This document shows, piece after piece, positions 7,003 to 15,375 of a stretch of 30,734 bases of DNA. This DNA is from JBOGWY01 sp050694015 (GTDB lineage Bacteria > Actinomycetota > CADDZG01 > WHSQ01): NCBI GenBank assembly GCA_050694015.1, contig JBOGWY010000016.1, forward strand, positions 1 through 30,734. Direction: 5' to 3'. Numbering within the stretch: position 1 is the stretch's first letter; each line of letters opens with the position of its first letter. The notes beneath the pieces were generated by a model, which saw nothing but the letters and a program-made list of their open reading frames with translations, did no database searches and was not told where the DNA came from. Made by a program: the position numbers and the translations under genes.

Positions 7003-7758
7003 CTAGCGGCGGGGGCCGACTATGCCCGCGTAGATCTTGCCGCCGGCGGCCCCTATCAGCATCGCGAGGGCATAGCCGATCAGGAGATCCCGTAGCTCGA
7101 TCCCGTCCCAGATGCCGGGGGTGTCGGGGGGCGGCTCTGCGATCGGGCCGGCGTCCGCGTCGGGGTCGTCGCCGGCGCTCCCCCGGTCGCGGTCACGACC
7201 GGCACGCTCGCCGCGCGCCCGGGAACCGGACCCGTCGCCGTCGCCGCGTTCGGAGATCGACGCGACCTCGGTTAGCGATCCGGAACCGTCGTCGCCTGCA
7301 TCCGACGACCCGCCACCGGAACCACCACCGTCGCCGCCGTTCGCGCCGGCCTCGGCGTTACCGGACTCCGGAGGGGGGCCGGCGCAGTCCTCGCCCGAGG
7401 TCGCCGCGAACGTAAAGTTCCCCGTGGTCACGTGGGAGTCGTACGCGGACGTGACGCGGAAGTCGACACGGAAGCCACCCCGGTGCGCAGAGTCGACGCC
7501 GATGTAGATCCGGAACCCGTCGATGCGGCTGTTGCCGAGATCGACCCGGTCCCCGCACTCGTTGAACACCGTCAGCGTCGATCCCTGAGCAGGAGGCTCG
7601 GTGAACTCGGCCCAGATCTCGGCGGGAGCGGACGCGACCGACGACTCGTCGGCGGGATCCGAGTCCTTGTACGCCGCGTGCGCTTGCGCGACCGGCGTCA
7701 GCGCCACCACCACGGCGAGACTCCCCAGCAGCACGCGCACGATCCTCGGCGCGTTCAT
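7003..7758 (-). CDS. CopC-like copper-binding protein, membrane-anchored
   Basis: The 251-residue protein has a signal peptide of 26 residues ending AQA, then a CopC domain starting HAAYKDSDPADESSVASAP. In CopC proteins the His made N-terminal by cleavage helps bind Cu(II). The other typical ligand region, an Asp-x-His near the end of the domain, is present as SAYDSHVTTGNFTF. A long Gly/Ser/Asp/Arg-rich linker follows (about residues 125-205), then a C-terminal transmembrane helix (LLIGYALAMLIGAAGGKIYAG) that should anchor the domain outside the membrane. CopD is not fused. The ATG at 7758 overlaps the TGA of the upstream sugar transferase as ATGA, indicating co-translation. Copper binding is inferred from the fold. 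Confidence 0.8.
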   Translation of the reverse strand: MNAPRIVRVLLGSLAVVVALTPVAQAHAAYKDSDPADESSVASAPAEIWAEFTEPPAQGSTLTVFNECGDRVDLGNSRIDGFRIYIGVDSAHRGGFRVDFRVTSAYDSHVTTGNFTFAATSGEDCAGPPPESGNAEAGANGGDGGGSGGGSSDAGDDGSGSLTEVASISERGDGDGSGSRARGERAGRDRDRGSAGDDPDADAGPIAEPPPDTPGIWDGIELRDLLIGYALAMLIGAAGGKIYAGIVGPRR

Positions 7759-8405
7759 ATGCCCTTGTGCTCCAGTTGTACCTTCAGCGATCGCATCAGG
7801 ATCCGGACGTCGAGTGCGAACAGCTTCCATGCCGGGAAGGTCCGGAACGCATCCCAGTAGTCGAGGTCGACTGCGAGCGGATCCACCGACGCGTCGCCCT
7901 TGTACGACTGCACCGGGCCGACGAGCCCTGCCGGCATGTCGCGTTTGCGAGTGATGCCGCGCGACATCTCCTCGGCGTAAAGGTCGAGGGGGTACGGGCG
8001 CGTTCCGATCAGGAACATGTCCCCGCGCACGATGTTCCAGAGCTGCGGGAGCTCATCGAGGTACCAGCTCCGGATCAGACGACCCGCACGCGTCAGATGG
8101 CCTTGTGTCTCGAGCCTCGCGATGTGCGTCGGGCCGTCGCCGAGCCCCGCGAGAGCATCGGCGGTAAGCGTCCTGAACTTGTACAGGCCGATGACTTCAC
8201 CGCGCGAGATGCGCTCTTCCTTGAAGAAGACGGGGCCGCGCGCGCCACGGTCGAAGAGGCCCTCGAGCTTGATCAGGACCGCGCACAGCGCAAACACCGG
8301 CGTCAGCGGCAGCACGAGGAGGAGGGCGAGAAGACGTTCGCGCGCCTCCTTGCCGCGACGACGTCGCGGTGATGTGACCGCCGCCGCATTTAGTGTTCCG
8401 CCCAT
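7755..8405 (-). CDS. Bacterial sugar transferase (undecaprenyl-phosphate sugar phosphotransferase type)
   Basis: The 216-residue product matches the catalytic part of initiating sugar transferases, which move sugar-1-phosphate onto a lipid carrier at the membrane. Seen are a hydrophobic helix (about 22-44), GPVFFKEERISR, YKFRT, DELPQLWNIVRGDM and LIGTRPYP, corresponding to the family's KFRSM, DELPQ.NVL.GDMS and GPRP motifs. The catalytic Asp-Glu pair is kept. The ATG at 8405 is 27 bp from the divergent methyltransferase start. It lacks the multi-span N-terminal half of WbaP-like enzymes. The sugar and the product polysaccharide are unknown, since no other glycan gene is near. Confidence 0.85.
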   Translation of the reverse strand: MGGTLNAAAVTSPRRRRGKEARERLLALLLVLPLTPVFALCAVLIKLEGLFDRGARGPVFFKEERISRGEVIGLYKFRTLTADALAGLGDGPTHIARLETQGHLTRAGRLIRSWYLDELPQLWNIVRGDMFLIGTRPYPLDLYAEEMSRGITRKRDMPAGLVGPVQSYKGDASVDPLAVDLDYWDAFRTFPAWKLFALDVRILMRSLKVQLEHKGI

Positions 8406-8432
8406 GTCCTCCAGGATAACGAGCGCACAAAG

Positions 8433-9209
8433 ATGAGCACCGTGAGGGGCGGCCCCGGTGACGCTCGCACGAATCGTGCCGCGTGGGACAAAGCTGCCGA
8501 GACGTATCAGCGCGAGCACGGCGCCGAGCTGAGGGGCGAGGGGGCGCTCGCATGGGGGCTGTGGAGGATCCCGGAATCCGAGGTCCGCGCGCTCGACGAC
8601 GTCACGAACAAGGACGTCCTCGAACTCGGGTGCGGTGCGGCGCAGTGGTCGATCGCCCTCGCGGGAGTCGGCGCGCGCCCCGTCGGCCTCGACAACTCGT
8701 CGGGACAGCTCGCTCACGCGCGTCGCGACGTCGGCGCCGCCGGCGTTTCCGTTCCGCTCGTACAGAGCGCCGCCGAGCAGACACCTTTCTCGGATGCCTC
8801 TTTCGACATCGTGTTCTGCGACTACGGCGCGATGCATTTCGCCGATCCCTATTTGACGGTGCCCGAGGCGGCGCGGCTGTTGCGACCGGGCGGCTTACTC
8901 GCGTTCTCCACGGCCAGTCCGATCATCGAACTGTGCTGGCCGCCCGATCCCGAGGCCGACGTTTCCACCACTCTGCACAGTGACTACTTCGGGTTGCATC
9001 GCGAGGAGATCCCCGACGACGAGACCGTGGCGTTCAACCTGCCCTACGGCGAGTGGATCGCGTTGTTCCGCGCGCATCGCTTCACGATCGAGGCGCTGAT
9101 CGAACCGCGGCCCCCGGAAGACGGACGCACGACGTTCCCGGGGCGACCCCTCGCGTGGGCCCGGAGGTGGCCTACGGACGCGATCTGGAAGGTGCGGAAG
9201 GCGAGCTAG
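8433..9209 (+). CDS. Class I SAM-dependent methyltransferase
   Basis: The 258-residue protein has VLELGCGAAQWSIAL (motif I, near residue 65), GLDNSSGQLAHAR (strand 2 acidic region), SAAEQTPFSDASFDIVFCDYG (motif II) and LLRPGGLLAFST (motif III), as in UbiE/Methyltransf_11 small-molecule methyltransferases. The substrate is unknown. It is transcribed divergently from the sugar transferase. Its TAG stop overlaps the stop of the convergent histidine kinase within one CTAG tetranucleotide (9206-9209). Confidence 0.88.
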   Translation: MSTVRGGPGDARTNRAAWDKAAETYQREHGAELRGEGALAWGLWRIPESEVRALDDVTNKDVLELGCGAAQWSIALAGVGARPVGLDNSSGQLAHARRDVGAAGVSVPLVQSAAEQTPFSDASFDIVFCDYGAMHFADPYLTVPEAARLLRPGGLLAFSTASPIIELCWPPDPEADVSTTLHSDYFGLHREEIPDDETVAFNLPYGEWIALFRAHRFTIEALIEPRPPEDGRTTFPGRPLAWARRWPTDAIWKVRKAS

Positions 9210-10978
9210 GCCGCGGTCGCCTCACCGACGAGAGGAAGCTCGAACTCGAACGTCGACCCCACGCCGCGTGCGCTCTCGATGTGCAGCTCGCTCCCGAGCA
9301 CCTTCAGGATCTCGAGTACCCACGCAAGGCCGAGCCCGGTTCCGCGCACGTCGCTCAGCGCACCCGCCCCGCGGAAGAAACGTTCGCCGAGGCGCGCGAG
9401 ATCCTCTTCGGGGATCCCCGGCCCCTCGTCCCGCACGCTGATCACCGAGCGCGCCTTCTCGGCGTAAGCGGACAGCACGACCTTCGTCCCTTCCGGCGTG
9501 TACTTCGCAGCGTTCGACAAGAGGTTCTCGACGACGCGTTCGACGAGCACGCGGTCCGTCTCCACGATCAGCGGATCTTCGATCTCCAGGGCCAGGACGT
9601 GATCCGAGAACAAGCCTTCGAAGCGCGCCGCGGTGTCCCTGAGCAGCTGTCCCAGCTCGAGAGGCTCGACCTGCGCTTCGAAATGGCCTGCATCGAGCCG
9701 GGTCAGGTCGAGGAGCTTCGTGATCGCGTCGGAGAGCTTGTGCGCGTTGGCACCGATCACATTCGTCAGCTTCTTGCGCATGTCCTCGTCGAGACGATCC
9801 CAGTTGTACTCGAGCGTGGAGATCGAGCCCTCGATGACGGTGAGCGGCGTACGCAGGTCGTGCGAGACCATCGAGAGGAAGTCGTCCTTCAACCTGTCGA
9901 CCTCGGAGAGGTGCTCGACCGTCGCGTGCTCCTCCACGAAGCGCGCCGCGTTCTCGAGAGCACGTTCGGCCTGTGCGGCGAGGAGCTCCATCGCCTCGAC
10001 CTCGGCCGGATCGATCGCCCGTGCGCTCTTCGACCCCGCGACGAGCACGGCGCTGATCCTTTCGTTGTTCCAGAGAGGCGCGGCGATGATGCCGTGCAGG
10101 CCGAGACCCTCGAGGGCCGGCAACGCTTCTTCGTAGGTTGAGTAGTCCTGCAACGTGACGGTGCCGCGTTCCTGGAGGACGAGCGGCGTTATGCCCTGCG
10201 TCGTCGGATACGACTTGTCCCCGAAGCTGCGGGGTAGGCCGCGCGGATGCATCGGACGGAACTCATAGCCCGAGTCATCGAGCATCAAGATCGAGGCGGC
10301 GTCGAAACCCAGTTCCCCAACCGCGTCGACCACGTTCTTCAGGACTTCATCGGGACCGAGCTGGGCGACGGCGCGGGACGATTCCGCAACGCGTTGCAAC
10401 AGATGGGCGCGCCGTTCCGAGTCGCGCCGGGCGCGCTCGCGTTCCGTCATCTGATCCATCAACTCGCGCGACACGAAGCTTGCGATGAAGGCCGTGACCG
10501 AGAGGATCGTCAAGCGCATCAGCAGCTCGCTCTCGCTGATCTCCCACCCGGTCGCGGCCATGACTCCCGCGTACGAGAGATAGGTGAACAGCAACAATCC
10601 GATCTGCCCGCCCTCCGGGTACGAGGCCGCGAAGAAGATCGTGGTGAGGAAGTAGACGACGAACAGCTCGGACTCGGCCCCTCCCGTGATCCCGATCAAC
10701 ACGGTGATCAGGAGGATGTCGAGCATCGACCACGCGTAGAGCGCCCACACGCCGGCCTTCGATGCCAGCATCGAAGCCCACGGGAGCATCGACACGATCG
10801 CGCCCCCGGCCACCGTCACGCCGGCGCACGCGAGGAACGGGCCAGTCTCGATACGGCCGCTGTTGTCGAGGATCAGAAACAGGAGCAGCCCGGCAACCGT
10901 GAGCCACGTTGCCTGCACGCCGATCCGGACGGCGCGGAGCCTGTATGGGATCAACAACACGTCGAGAGGTTCCGCCAC
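9206..10978 (-). CDS. Orphan membrane histidine kinase (6 TM, GAF, HisKA, HATPase)
   Basis: The 590-residue sensor kinase has about six hydrophobic helices in residues 20-170, a charged coiled-coil linker (170-200), a GAF domain (about 200-345), and a dimerisation/phosphoacceptor domain with H373 in VSHDLRTPLT. The ATP-binding domain follows, with an N box (ENLLSNAAKYTPEG, 484-497), DEGPGIPEED (G1) and GTGLGLAW (G2). The kinase should therefore be active. The membrane part is a 6-helix block with no obvious extracellular domain, so the signal may be membrane-linked or read by GAF. No response regulator is adjacent. The start is GTG at 10978; an upstream ATG is followed at once by TAA. Confidence 0.92.
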   Translation of the reverse strand: MAEPLDVLLIPYRLRAVRIGVQATWLTVAGLLLFLILDNSGRIETGPFLACAGVTVAGGAIVSMLPWASMLASKAGVWALYAWSMLDILLITVLIGITGGAESELFVVYFLTTIFFAASYPEGGQIGLLLFTYLSYAGVMAATGWEISESELLMRLTILSVTAFIASFVSRELMDQMTERERARRDSERRAHLLQRVAESSRAVAQLGPDEVLKNVVDAVGELGFDAASILMLDDSGYEFRPMHPRGLPRSFGDKSYPTTQGITPLVLQERGTVTLQDYSTYEEALPALEGLGLHGIIAAPLWNNERISAVLVAGSKSARAIDPAEVEAMELLAAQAERALENAARFVEEHATVEHLSEVDRLKDDFLSMVSHDLRTPLTVIEGSISTLEYNWDRLDEDMRKKLTNVIGANAHKLSDAITKLLDLTRLDAGHFEAQVEPLELGQLLRDTAARFEGLFSDHVLALEIEDPLIVETDRVLVERVVENLLSNAAKYTPEGTKVVLSAYAEKARSVISVRDEGPGIPEEDLARLGERFFRGAGALSDVRGTGLGLAWVLEILKVLGSELHIESARGVGSTFEFELPLVGEATAA

Positions 10979-11354
10979 GACTTACATTTAAGCGAGGCGA
11001 ACCCGGAATCTCGACCCACGTAAATGGGGCGTTTCACCACAAGGTGTACGGCCGCGACGGCTGCCGGTAACCCAGGCCCGCCGCGCGCTCGGCGGCATCA
11101 CCGCCGGCGGTGTGGCGGGAGGGTTCGTCCGACCGAAGCGAAGCCTTCCTCGCACGGACGCGGACATCCGCTGACCCGGATGTGCGGGGTCTGACGCGCA
11201 TGCTCGATCTCGTCGGATTGTGGTGGCTCGGTGTGATCGAGGACGGCTACGCCGCCGAGCTCGCGATGCGACGAGAGGGCTCCGAGGGACTCTCCTTAAC
11301 GCCTTCAACGGCAAGTGATCCGGGAAGGCGGCCGGCTCCAGTAGCGTCGTCGTC
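10979..11354. other. Intergenic region with no convincing gene
   Basis: This 376-bp gap separates the divergent histidine kinase and thioesterase genes and should hold both promoters. Open frames here have arginine/proline-rich translations typical of chance frames in GC-rich DNA. A perfect inverted repeat (ACATCCG-CTGACC-CGGATGT) lies at 11164-11183. I recognise no riboswitch consensus. Confidence 0.6.
11164..11183. promoter_or_regulatory. Inverted repeat, possible operator or hairpin
   Basis: ACATCCG (11164-11170) and CGGATGT (11177-11183) are perfect inverted repeats around a 6-base centre, 171 bp before the thioesterase start and 185 bp before the kinase start. A binding protein is not identified. 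Confidence 0.35.
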
Positions 11355-12134
11355 ATGGATGACGCCTTCTTCGTTCCCGATGGGGATGACACTTTCGTCT
11401 CGACCGCGTGGACGCGGGGGCCGTGGTCCCTCGACGCTCAACACGCCGGCCCGCCGGCGGCCCTGCTGGGTAGAGCGATCGAACGCGTGGACGGTGGCGA
11501 TGCCGCGCGCGTTGCCCGCATCGTCTTCGACATCCTCCGACCGGTACCGATCGAGCCGCTGACGGTGAGTGCGCGGACCGTACGACCGGGTAGGAACGTC
11601 GAGCTGATCGAGGCGTGGCTGAACGCCGGTGACGACGAAGTGATGCGCGCGTCGGCATGGCGTATCCGTACTGCGCCGATCGCCACCGATACGGTCGAGA
11701 CCGATGAGCCCCTCGAGGTGCCGTCGCACTCTTCGAGCACGGACACCTTCGACATCCGCGCGGAGCAGCACTACATCGCGGCGATGGAATGGCGCTTCAC
11801 CGAAGGCAGCTTCCTGCAGGCGGGGCCCGCCGTGGCGTGGTTGCGCATGCGGATCCCCCTCGTGGCCGGAGAGGAGCCGGGTCCACTCGTCCGCGTCCTG
11901 GCCGCGGTCGACTCCGCGAGTGGGATCTCGACCCAGTTGGACCACTCCAAGTGGCTCTTCATCAATCCGGACCTTGCCGTGTATCTGCATCGCGTGCCCA
12001 CCGGCGAATGGGTTCGGCTCGACGCGCGGACGCGGCTCGGCGACGACGGGATCGGTGTGGCGACGTCGCAGATCTTCGACGTGCGCGGCCCCCTTGGATA
12101 CAGCAGCCAGAGCTTGATGATCAGGCAGCGGTGA
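11355..12134 (+). CDS. Acyl-CoA thioesterase-like double-hotdog protein
   Basis: The 259-residue product resembles actinobacterial TesB-like thioesterase family proteins with two hotdog halves. The N-terminal half has GPWSLDAQHAGPPAALLGRA, where family members carry the hotdog helix and active-site region, and FDILRPVPIEPLTVSARTVRPGR. The C-terminal half has AAVDSASGISTQLD and NPDLAVYLHRVPTGEWVRLD, typical of the second hotdog. It would hydrolyse acyl-CoA in the cytosol; the chain length is unknown. Its TGA overlaps the GTG start of the ABC ATPase (GTGA at 12131-12134), so it opens a compact operon. Confidence 0.8.
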   Translation: MDDAFFVPDGDDTFVSTAWTRGPWSLDAQHAGPPAALLGRAIERVDGGDAARVARIVFDILRPVPIEPLTVSARTVRPGRNVELIEAWLNAGDDEVMRASAWRIRTAPIATDTVETDEPLEVPSHSSSTDTFDIRAEQHYIAAMEWRFTEGSFLQAGPAVAWLRMRIPLVAGEEPGPLVRVLAAVDSASGISTQLDHSKWLFINPDLAVYLHRVPTGEWVRLDARTRLGDDGIGVATSQIFDVRGPLGYSSQSLMIRQR

Positions 12135-13024
12135 CGACCGCCGTCATCGAATGTCTCGGGCTCACCAAGTTCTACGGCAGGACGCGTGGGATCGAAGACC
12201 TCGATCTCGAGATCCGGCGCGGTGAGCTGTTCGGGTTCTTGGGACCGAACGGAGCCGGGAAGACCACCACGATCCGGCTCCTCCTCGACCTCATCCGACC
12301 GACCGCGGGCCGCGCCCGGGTCTTCGGCATGGACGTTCGGAGCCACTCCGTCGAGATCCGGGGACGGGTCGGCTATCTCGCCGGCGAGCTCGCCCTTTAC
12401 GAGAATCTCAGCAGCCGCCGGCTCTTCTCGTACTTCGCCTCCCTGCGGCGGGCCCCCGGGATCGAGCGAGCACTGACGCTCGCCGAACGTCTCGGACTGG
12501 ACCCCTCGCGCCGGATCGGCGATCTCTCGAAAGGCAACAAGCAGAAGGTCGGAATCGTGCAAGCGTTCCTCCACGATCCCGACCTCCTCGTGCTGGACGA
12601 GCCGACCAGTGGTTTGGATCCACTCGTGCAACGGGAGTTCCACGTCATCCTCGATGAGACCGTGGCGCGCGGCGGCACGGTGTTCCTCTCATCCCACGTC
12701 CTGTCCGAACTGGAACACATCACGCAACGGGTGGGGATCATCAGGGACGGCTCCCTCGTCGGTGTGGAAGAGATCGCGGCGCTGAAGGCGAAAGCGATCA
12801 GAGAATTCGAGTTGCACCTCGCGGAGCCGGTACCACGCGACTGGTCGTCGATAAGCGGCGTCGTGTCGGCCGACGTTTCGGGAGCGGCGGTGCGACTGCG
12901 CGTGGAGGGAAGTGTCGATGCCTTGATCAAGGCCGCGGCCCAGCACGAAGTGGTCGACATGGTCGCGCGCGAGCCCGACCTCGAGGAACTGTTCCTGTCC
13001 TATTACTCCGAGGGCGCCCCATGA
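12131..13024 (+). CDS. ABC-2 type exporter, ATP-binding protein
   Basis: The 297-residue ATPase has Walker A GPNGAGKTT (from residue 38), a signature LSKGNKQK (a variant of LSGGQ common in this exporter group), Walker B LLVLDEPTSGLD and a switch His in LSSHVLSE. The C-terminal region carries the extra beta-domain typical of DrrA/BcrA-type ATPases. The start is the GTG at 12131, overlapping the thioesterase stop; the open frame further upstream is only the thioesterase read in another phase. It overlaps the permease by ATGA. The exported substrate is unknown. Confidence 0.93.
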   Translation: MTTAVIECLGLTKFYGRTRGIEDLDLEIRRGELFGFLGPNGAGKTTTIRLLLDLIRPTAGRARVFGMDVRSHSVEIRGRVGYLAGELALYENLSSRRLFSYFASLRRAPGIERALTLAERLGLDPSRRIGDLSKGNKQKVGIVQAFLHDPDLLVLDEPTSGLDPLVQREFHVILDETVARGGTVFLSSHVLSELEHITQRVGIIRDGSLVGVEEIAALKAKAIREFELHLAEPVPRDWSSISGVVSADVSGAAVRLRVEGSVDALIKAAAQHEVVDMVAREPDLEELFLSYYSEGAP

Positions 13025-13821
13025 GGAGCACGAGTAGCGTCCTGTCCAAGACGCTCTACGACCGGCGGCGGGCGCTCATCGGATGGTCGCTGGGATTCAT
13101 CATCTTCACGCTGATGACGATGGCGATCTACCCGTCGATACGAGAGACCCGCGAGCTCGATCAACTCGTCGATCGACTGCCGGAGGCGATCCGTAACCTG
13201 GTCGGCGACCGCAGCTTGACGTCACCGATCGGCTTCGTGCAGAGCCGTCTCTTCCAACTGCTCGTGCCGCTGTTGCTGCTGGTGTACGGGGTCGGCCAGG
13301 GTGCCGACGCGATCGCGGGTGAAGAGCAACGCAAGACGATGGATCTACTTCTTTCCAACCCGGTGGCGCGGCGGCGCGTCGTCCTGGAGAAGGCCGCCGC
13401 CGTGCTGGTCGAGATGGCGGCGATCGGTTGGGTCCTCTTTGTCGCGCTGGTTGCATTCGCGGAGATGTTCGGGGTCGACCTCTCGATCGAGGGTATGGCA
13501 GCCGCGGTCACGAACGCGTTTCTGTTCGCGCTCGCTTACACCGCCTTCGGTCTGGCGCTGGGTGCTGCGACCGGGAGCCGCGCCGTCGCCGTAGGGGTCA
13601 CTACCGCGCTCGCTGCGCTCTCGTACCTGATCGATTCGCTGGCCGCGCTGGTGGAGGGGATGGACCGGATCGCGTGGCTATCGCCCTTCCACCATTACAT
13701 CGAGACCGAAGGCCTCGCGTTCGGCTTCGATCTCGCCTACGCGCTCGGTTCTACGATCGCGATAGCCATCCTCGTTGTGGCGGCGGTGGTCGCGTTCGAA
13801 CGACGAGACGTGCGGAGCTAA
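13021..13821 (+). CDS. ABC-2 type exporter, permease
   Basis: The 266-residue membrane protein has about six hydrophobic segments (near residues 20-37, 76-93, 120-142, 155-175, 180-205, 240-260) and the layout of ABC-2 permeases, including GEEQRKTMDLLLSNPVARRRVVLEKAAA before the third helix. It starts with ATG at 13021 overlapping the ATPase stop and should form the membrane half of that exporter. The next gene, modA, begins one base after its TAA. Confidence 0.88.
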   Translation: MRSTSSVLSKTLYDRRRALIGWSLGFIIFTLMTMAIYPSIRETRELDQLVDRLPEAIRNLVGDRSLTSPIGFVQSRLFQLLVPLLLLVYGVGQGADAIAGEEQRKTMDLLLSNPVARRRVVLEKAAAVLVEMAAIGWVLFVALVAFAEMFGVDLSIEGMAAAVTNAFLFALAYTAFGLALGAATGSRAVAVGVTTALAALSYLIDSLAALVEGMDRIAWLSPFHHYIETEGLAFGFDLAYALGSTIAIAILVVAAVVAFERRDVRS

Positions 13822-13822
13822 C

Positions 13823-14551
13823 GTGCGCCTCTCGTGGCTCCGGTTCGCCATCGTCGTCGCGCTCGTCATCCCCGCGGCGTGCAACGCGGGCACGCAGGAC
13901 GGTGGCATCGTCGTGTTCGCGGCGAGTTCGTTGACCGACGTGCTCGAGGAGCTCGATGCGGATGTCGACTACCAGTTCGCCGGTTCCGACGAGCTCGCGC
14001 TCCAGATCACCGAGGGTGCTCGCGCCGACGTGTTCGTGTCCGCGGACGAGTCGTACGTGCGGGATCTCCACGAAGCCGGCTCGGTCGACGAGCCCGTTCC
14101 CATCGCGACGAACCGCCTGGTCCTGGTCGTGCCGTCCGCCAACCCGGCCGGCATAGACACGCTGGAGGACGCCGCCGCCCCGGGCGTGAAGGTCGTCGTA
14201 GGGGCGCCCGGGGTGCCCGTGGGCGATTACACGCGACAGATGCTGGCCGCGCTCGGGCTCGACGACGTCCTGGCCAACGTCGTGAGCAACGAGGAAGACG
14301 TGCGGGCCGTTCTGGGGAAGGTCGCCCTCGGCGAGGCCGACGCCGGCTTCGTGTATGCGACCGATGTCGGCGCCGTCGACGAGGATGTGAGGGTGATCGA
14401 ACCTCCGGAGTCCGCGCAGCCGCGGATCGTCTACGCGGCCGCGGTGGTCCCATCGGGCGACGATCTGCAGCGCGCGCGGGCGTTCATCGAACGGCTCACC
14501 GGAGAACAAGGACGACGGTTGCTGCAGGACGCGGGGTTCGGCCTCCCATGA
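13823..14551 (+). CDS. modA: Molybdate/tungstate ABC transporter, substrate-binding lipoprotein
   Basis: The 242-residue product starts at GTG 13823 with a lipoprotein signal peptide (core FAIVVALVIPAAC, lipobox Cys about residue 20). The mature domain shows ModA landmarks: IVVFAASSLTDVLEEL, QFAGSDELALQITEGARADVFVSAD, TNRLVLVVP, GAPGVPVGDYTRQML and LGEADAGFVYATD. It should bind molybdate or tungstate outside the membrane and deliver it to ModB. The downstream permease and ATPase support this. Sequence alone does not separate molybdate from tungstate. Confidence 0.9.
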   Translation: MRLSWLRFAIVVALVIPAACNAGTQDGGIVVFAASSLTDVLEELDADVDYQFAGSDELALQITEGARADVFVSADESYVRDLHEAGSVDEPVPIATNRLVLVVPSANPAGIDTLEDAAAPGVKVVVGAPGVPVGDYTRQMLAALGLDDVLANVVSNEEDVRAVLGKVALGEADAGFVYATDVGAVDEDVRVIEPPESAQPRIVYAAAVVPSGDDLQRARAFIERLTGEQGRRLLQDAGFGLP

Positions 14552-15375
14552 GGGCGCGGGGCTTCGAGATCGCGCTCGTGACCGCGACGGTCGTCGCGGT
14601 GGCGTTCCTCGCGCTCCCGCTGGTCGCGCTCCTTACGCGCACATCGGTTGCCGATCTCGTGGCCGCCCTCGGCAGCGACGTCGCGCTCGACGCGCTGATC
14701 GTGTCGCTGAAGACGAGCGTGATCGCGCACGTGCTGGTGCTTATCGTCGGTACCCCGGCCGCCTACCTGCTCGGCACGCGCACGTTCCGCGGACGCAACG
14801 CCCTGGTGGCGATCACCGAACTGCCGCTGGTGTTGCCTCCGGTCGTTGCCGGCATCGCCCTTCTGAGCGCCTTCGGGCGTTCGGGGCTCCTCGGCGGATC
14901 TCTAAGCATCGTGGGGCTCGAACTTCCGTTCACGCAGGTGGCCGTGATCCTCGCGATCGCGTTCGTCGCGAGTCCGTTCTACCTACGGCAAGCGATCGCC
15001 GCCTTCGAGGGCGTGGACCGGCAACTCGTCGACGCCGCCCGAACGCTGGGTGCCCGGCCCGGTCGGGTCTTCGGTCGCGTCGTCCTCCCGCTCGCGGCCG
15101 GCGGCCTCGGCGCCGGCTCCGTGCTCGCGTTCGCACGCGGCATAGGGGAGTTCGGGGCGACGATCATCTTCGCGGGAAGCCTGCAGGGCAGGACGCAGAC
15201 GTTGCCGCTGGCCATCTACGGCGAGCTCGATCACGACTTCGACATCGCGATCGCGATGAGCGTCGTCCTCGTCGTCCTGAGCGTGGGGGCGATCGCTGCC
15301 GTCAGAATGACGGGTGCATGGACACCCTTCGTATCGACATCACGGTTCCGCGGCGGCACTTCGACGTCCAGGTAG
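14548..15375 (+). CDS. modB: Molybdate/tungstate ABC transporter, permease
   Basis: The 275-residue protein starts at ATG 14548, overlapping modA as ATGA. It has five or six membrane segments and the ATPase-docking EAA loop (AAFEGVDRQLVDAARTLGA and GRVFGRVVLPLA), followed by ARGIGEFGATIIFAGS, strongly typical of ModB. Residues after about 250 (TGAWTPFVSTSRFRGG) are encoded in a 58-bp overlap with modC and look unlike a conserved tail. Confidence 0.93.
   Translation: MRARGFEIALVTATVVAVAFLALPLVALLTRTSVADLVAALGSDVALDALIVSLKTSVIAHVLVLIVGTPAAYLLGTRTFRGRNALVAITELPLVLPPVVAGIALLSAFGRSGLLGGSLSIVGLELPFTQVAVILAIAFVASPFYLRQAIAAFEGVDRQLVDAARTLGARPGRVFGRVVLPLAAGGLGAGSVLAFARGIGEFGATIIFAGSLQGRTQTLPLAIYGELDHDFDIAIAMSVVLVVLSVGAIAAVRMTGAWTPFVSTSRFRGGTSTSR

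Noticed and set aside
10985..11110. Possible riboswitch upstream of the kinase (a GGGTTACCG string like part of a c-di-GMP motif)
   Set aside because: The other required conserved strings of that class are absent.
10988..11392. Minus-strand frame in the kinase-thioesterase gap
   Set aside because: Arg/Pro/Ser-rich composition, overlap with the thioesterase start and no motifs; it looks like chance.
11110..11562. Plus-strand frame running into the thioesterase gene
   Set aside because: Most of it overlaps the thioesterase in another phase and no domain is seen; a small peptide from 11199 cannot be excluded.
11789..12130. Long N-terminal extension of the ABC ATPase
   Set aside because: The region encodes the thioesterase in another frame; the ATPase domain begins at GTG 12131.
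13775..13822. Upstream start for modA
   Set aside because: The GTG at 13823 gives a proper lipoprotein signal peptide; the extension only repeats the end of the permease gene in another frame.
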